NCBI GenBank assembly: GCA_046160725.1
Contig: JBJXHB010000008.1
Span: 1 to 14,754, forward strand
Length of the DNA: 14,754 nt
Origin: JBJXHB01 sp046160725
GTDB taxonomy: Bacteria > Pseudomonadota > Gammaproteobacteria > Burkholderiales > Burkholderiaceae_C
Direction: 5' to 3'
Below the pieces are notes generated by a model. That model searched no databases, was not told where the DNA came from, and saw only the letters and a list, made by a program, of their open reading frames with translations. Below, in pieces: positions 13,894 through 14,754 of the stretch. Within the stretch, counting starts at the first letter, position 1. Each line of letters opens with the position of its first letter. The position numbers and the translations under genes were made by a program.

Positions 13894-14754
13894 TCAGGCC
13901 GGCGGCGTCGCGCCGTCGAGGTGGGCGATCGACAGCGCGTAGTAGCGCAGCAGCGGCTGCTCGCCGGGCGTGACGGTGAACAGGCCGTCCTGCTCGGCCA
14001 CCAGGTGCCGCTGCGTCAGGGCGCGCAGGCCGGCCGCGACTGCATAGTCCCAGTCGCCGCGCGGCAGGTACAGCCGAGCGCCACCGGCCTCCAGCGCCGC
14101 CACCCGCTGGGCCACCGCGCGCTTGACCTCCAGCTCGCTCAGGGCCTGCCGTGCGACGTCAGCCTGCAGCAGCACGCCCGCCACCAGCGGCACCGGCAGC
14201 ACCGGTATCAACCGAGACACCTGCGCCATCAGATGGCGGCCGAGCGCGGCCACCTCGCCCTGGCGCCCGGCCTTGTCCATCTGCTCCAGGTCCACCTGGC
14301 GCGTGGTGCACCAGGACCGCACCGAGACCGGCGTGCCGAAGTTGACGCAGGCGTAGCCCAGCCGATGCCAACGGCCGCGCACCAGCAGCGCCAGCTGGCC
14401 GGCGATGAAGCGCAGCGTGGTGGCCGCGGCCTGCAATGCGCCCGCCTTGGGCGCGGTGGCATCGCCGCTGCGCAGCTGGGTGCGGTCCTCCAGCACGCGG
14501 TCGTAGTTCAGGCCCAGCGGAACGAACACCAGGTCGCGCCCCGCCGGCCGATGGAAGCCGCGCAGCATGTAGTCCAGCACGCCGAAGCGCGGCTCGCGCA
14601 GGGCGCCGTCTCGGGTCAGTCCGCCTTCCGGAAACACCGCCTGTGTGACGCCCGCCTCGGTGGCCATGGTGATGTAGCGCTCCAGCACGCGGCGGTACAG
14701 GTCGTCCTTGGAGTTGCGGCGCACGAAGTACGCGCCCATCGAGCGGATCAGCTG
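13894..14754 (-). CDS. PlsB-like glycerolipid acyltransferase, C-terminal part (cut by window edge)
   Basis: The frame enters at base 14754 and ends at 13894, giving 286 residues without a start. Counting from the edge, MGAYFVRR (6-13) and AVFPEGGLTRDG (39-50) match acyltransferase blocks II and III of the PlsB/PlsC superfamily, and LVFVPLGLNYDRV (75-87) matches block IV; the exact style (GAYFVRR, EGG) is that of PlsB-type glycerol-3-phosphate acyltransferases. The catalytic HxxxxD block should lie just outside the window. The enzyme would move an acyl group to glycerol-3-phosphate or a lysolipid at the inner membrane. About 190 residues follow block IV, ending in a helical segment with QPLLRYYALSIAHL. 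Neither full length nor exact substrate can be judged here. Confidence 0.85.
   Translation of the reverse strand, partial: QLIRSMGAYFVRRNSKDDLYRRVLERYITMATEAGVTQAVFPEGGLTRDGALREPRFGVLDYMLRGFHRPAGRDLVFVPLGLNYDRVLEDRTQLRSGDATAPKAGALQAAATTLRFIAGQLALLVRGRWHRLGYACVNFGTPVSVRSWCTTRQVDLEQMDKAGRQGEVAALGRHLMAQVSRLIPVLPVPLVAGVLLQADVARQALSELEVKRAVAQRVAALEAGGARLYLPRGDWDYAVAAGLRALTQRHLVAEQDGLFTVTPGEQPLLRYYALSIAHLDGATPPA

Overview
The window comes from a very GC-rich, densely coded bacterial chromosome. The protein families (DUF3717, DUF3016, a CpxP/CpxR/CpxA-like envelope-stress locus, a BetA/AlkJ-type GMC dehydrogenase and a PlsB-like acyltransferase) fit a betaproteobacterium of the order Burkholderiales, perhaps near Rubrivivax, Leptothrix or Ideonella. 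This placement is inference from gene content and base composition; the window has no rRNA or other marker. I see no tRNA, rRNA, insertion sequence, phage gene, CRISPR array or composition break. No stretch over 300 bases lacks a gene; the largest gap is 193 bases (11777-11969).

Layout. Bases 1-671 (minus) hold the N-terminal part of a DsbD/ScsB-like thiol:disulfide interchange protein, cut by the window edge. Divergent from it is a small membrane protein with a possible bacterial PH-like tail (784-1494). Next come an NAD(P)-dependent aldehyde dehydrogenase (1604-3079) and, after 3 bases, a TTG-started lipoprotein of unknown function (3083-4054). Bases 4091-6994 form an envelope-stress module: a candidate CpxR-type operator over a promoter, a Spy/CpxP-like periplasmic protein with a Met/His/Gly-rich segment, an intrinsic terminator, an OmpR/CpxR-class response regulator, and a CpxA-class sensor kinase whose GTG start overlaps the regulator's stop.

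On the minus strand, 7019-8841 is a two-gene operon: a DUF3717-DUF1289 fusion followed, through a 4-base GTGA overlap, by a MATE efflux transporter. Divergent from it, 8926-10146 encodes a secreted protein that I read as a degenerate M48 metalloprotease with a PDZ-like region, in which all three expected zinc ligands appear to be lost. A GMC-family FAD dehydrogenase (10166-11776, minus) and a TPR-plus-methyltransferase protein (11970-13244, plus) diverge from a shared promoter region. The window ends with a secreted DUF3016 protein (13274-13765, minus) downstream of the C-terminal part of a PlsB-like acyltransferase (13894-14754, minus, cut by the edge).

The clearest functional unit is the CpxP/R/A-like module, whose sequence suggests its own feedback wiring. 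The most unusual protein is the apparent M48 pseudoprotease. Many other genes have envelope roles (DsbD-like, lipoprotein, MATE, DUF3016, PlsB-like), but apart from the pairs named above I see no evidence that they form one pathway.
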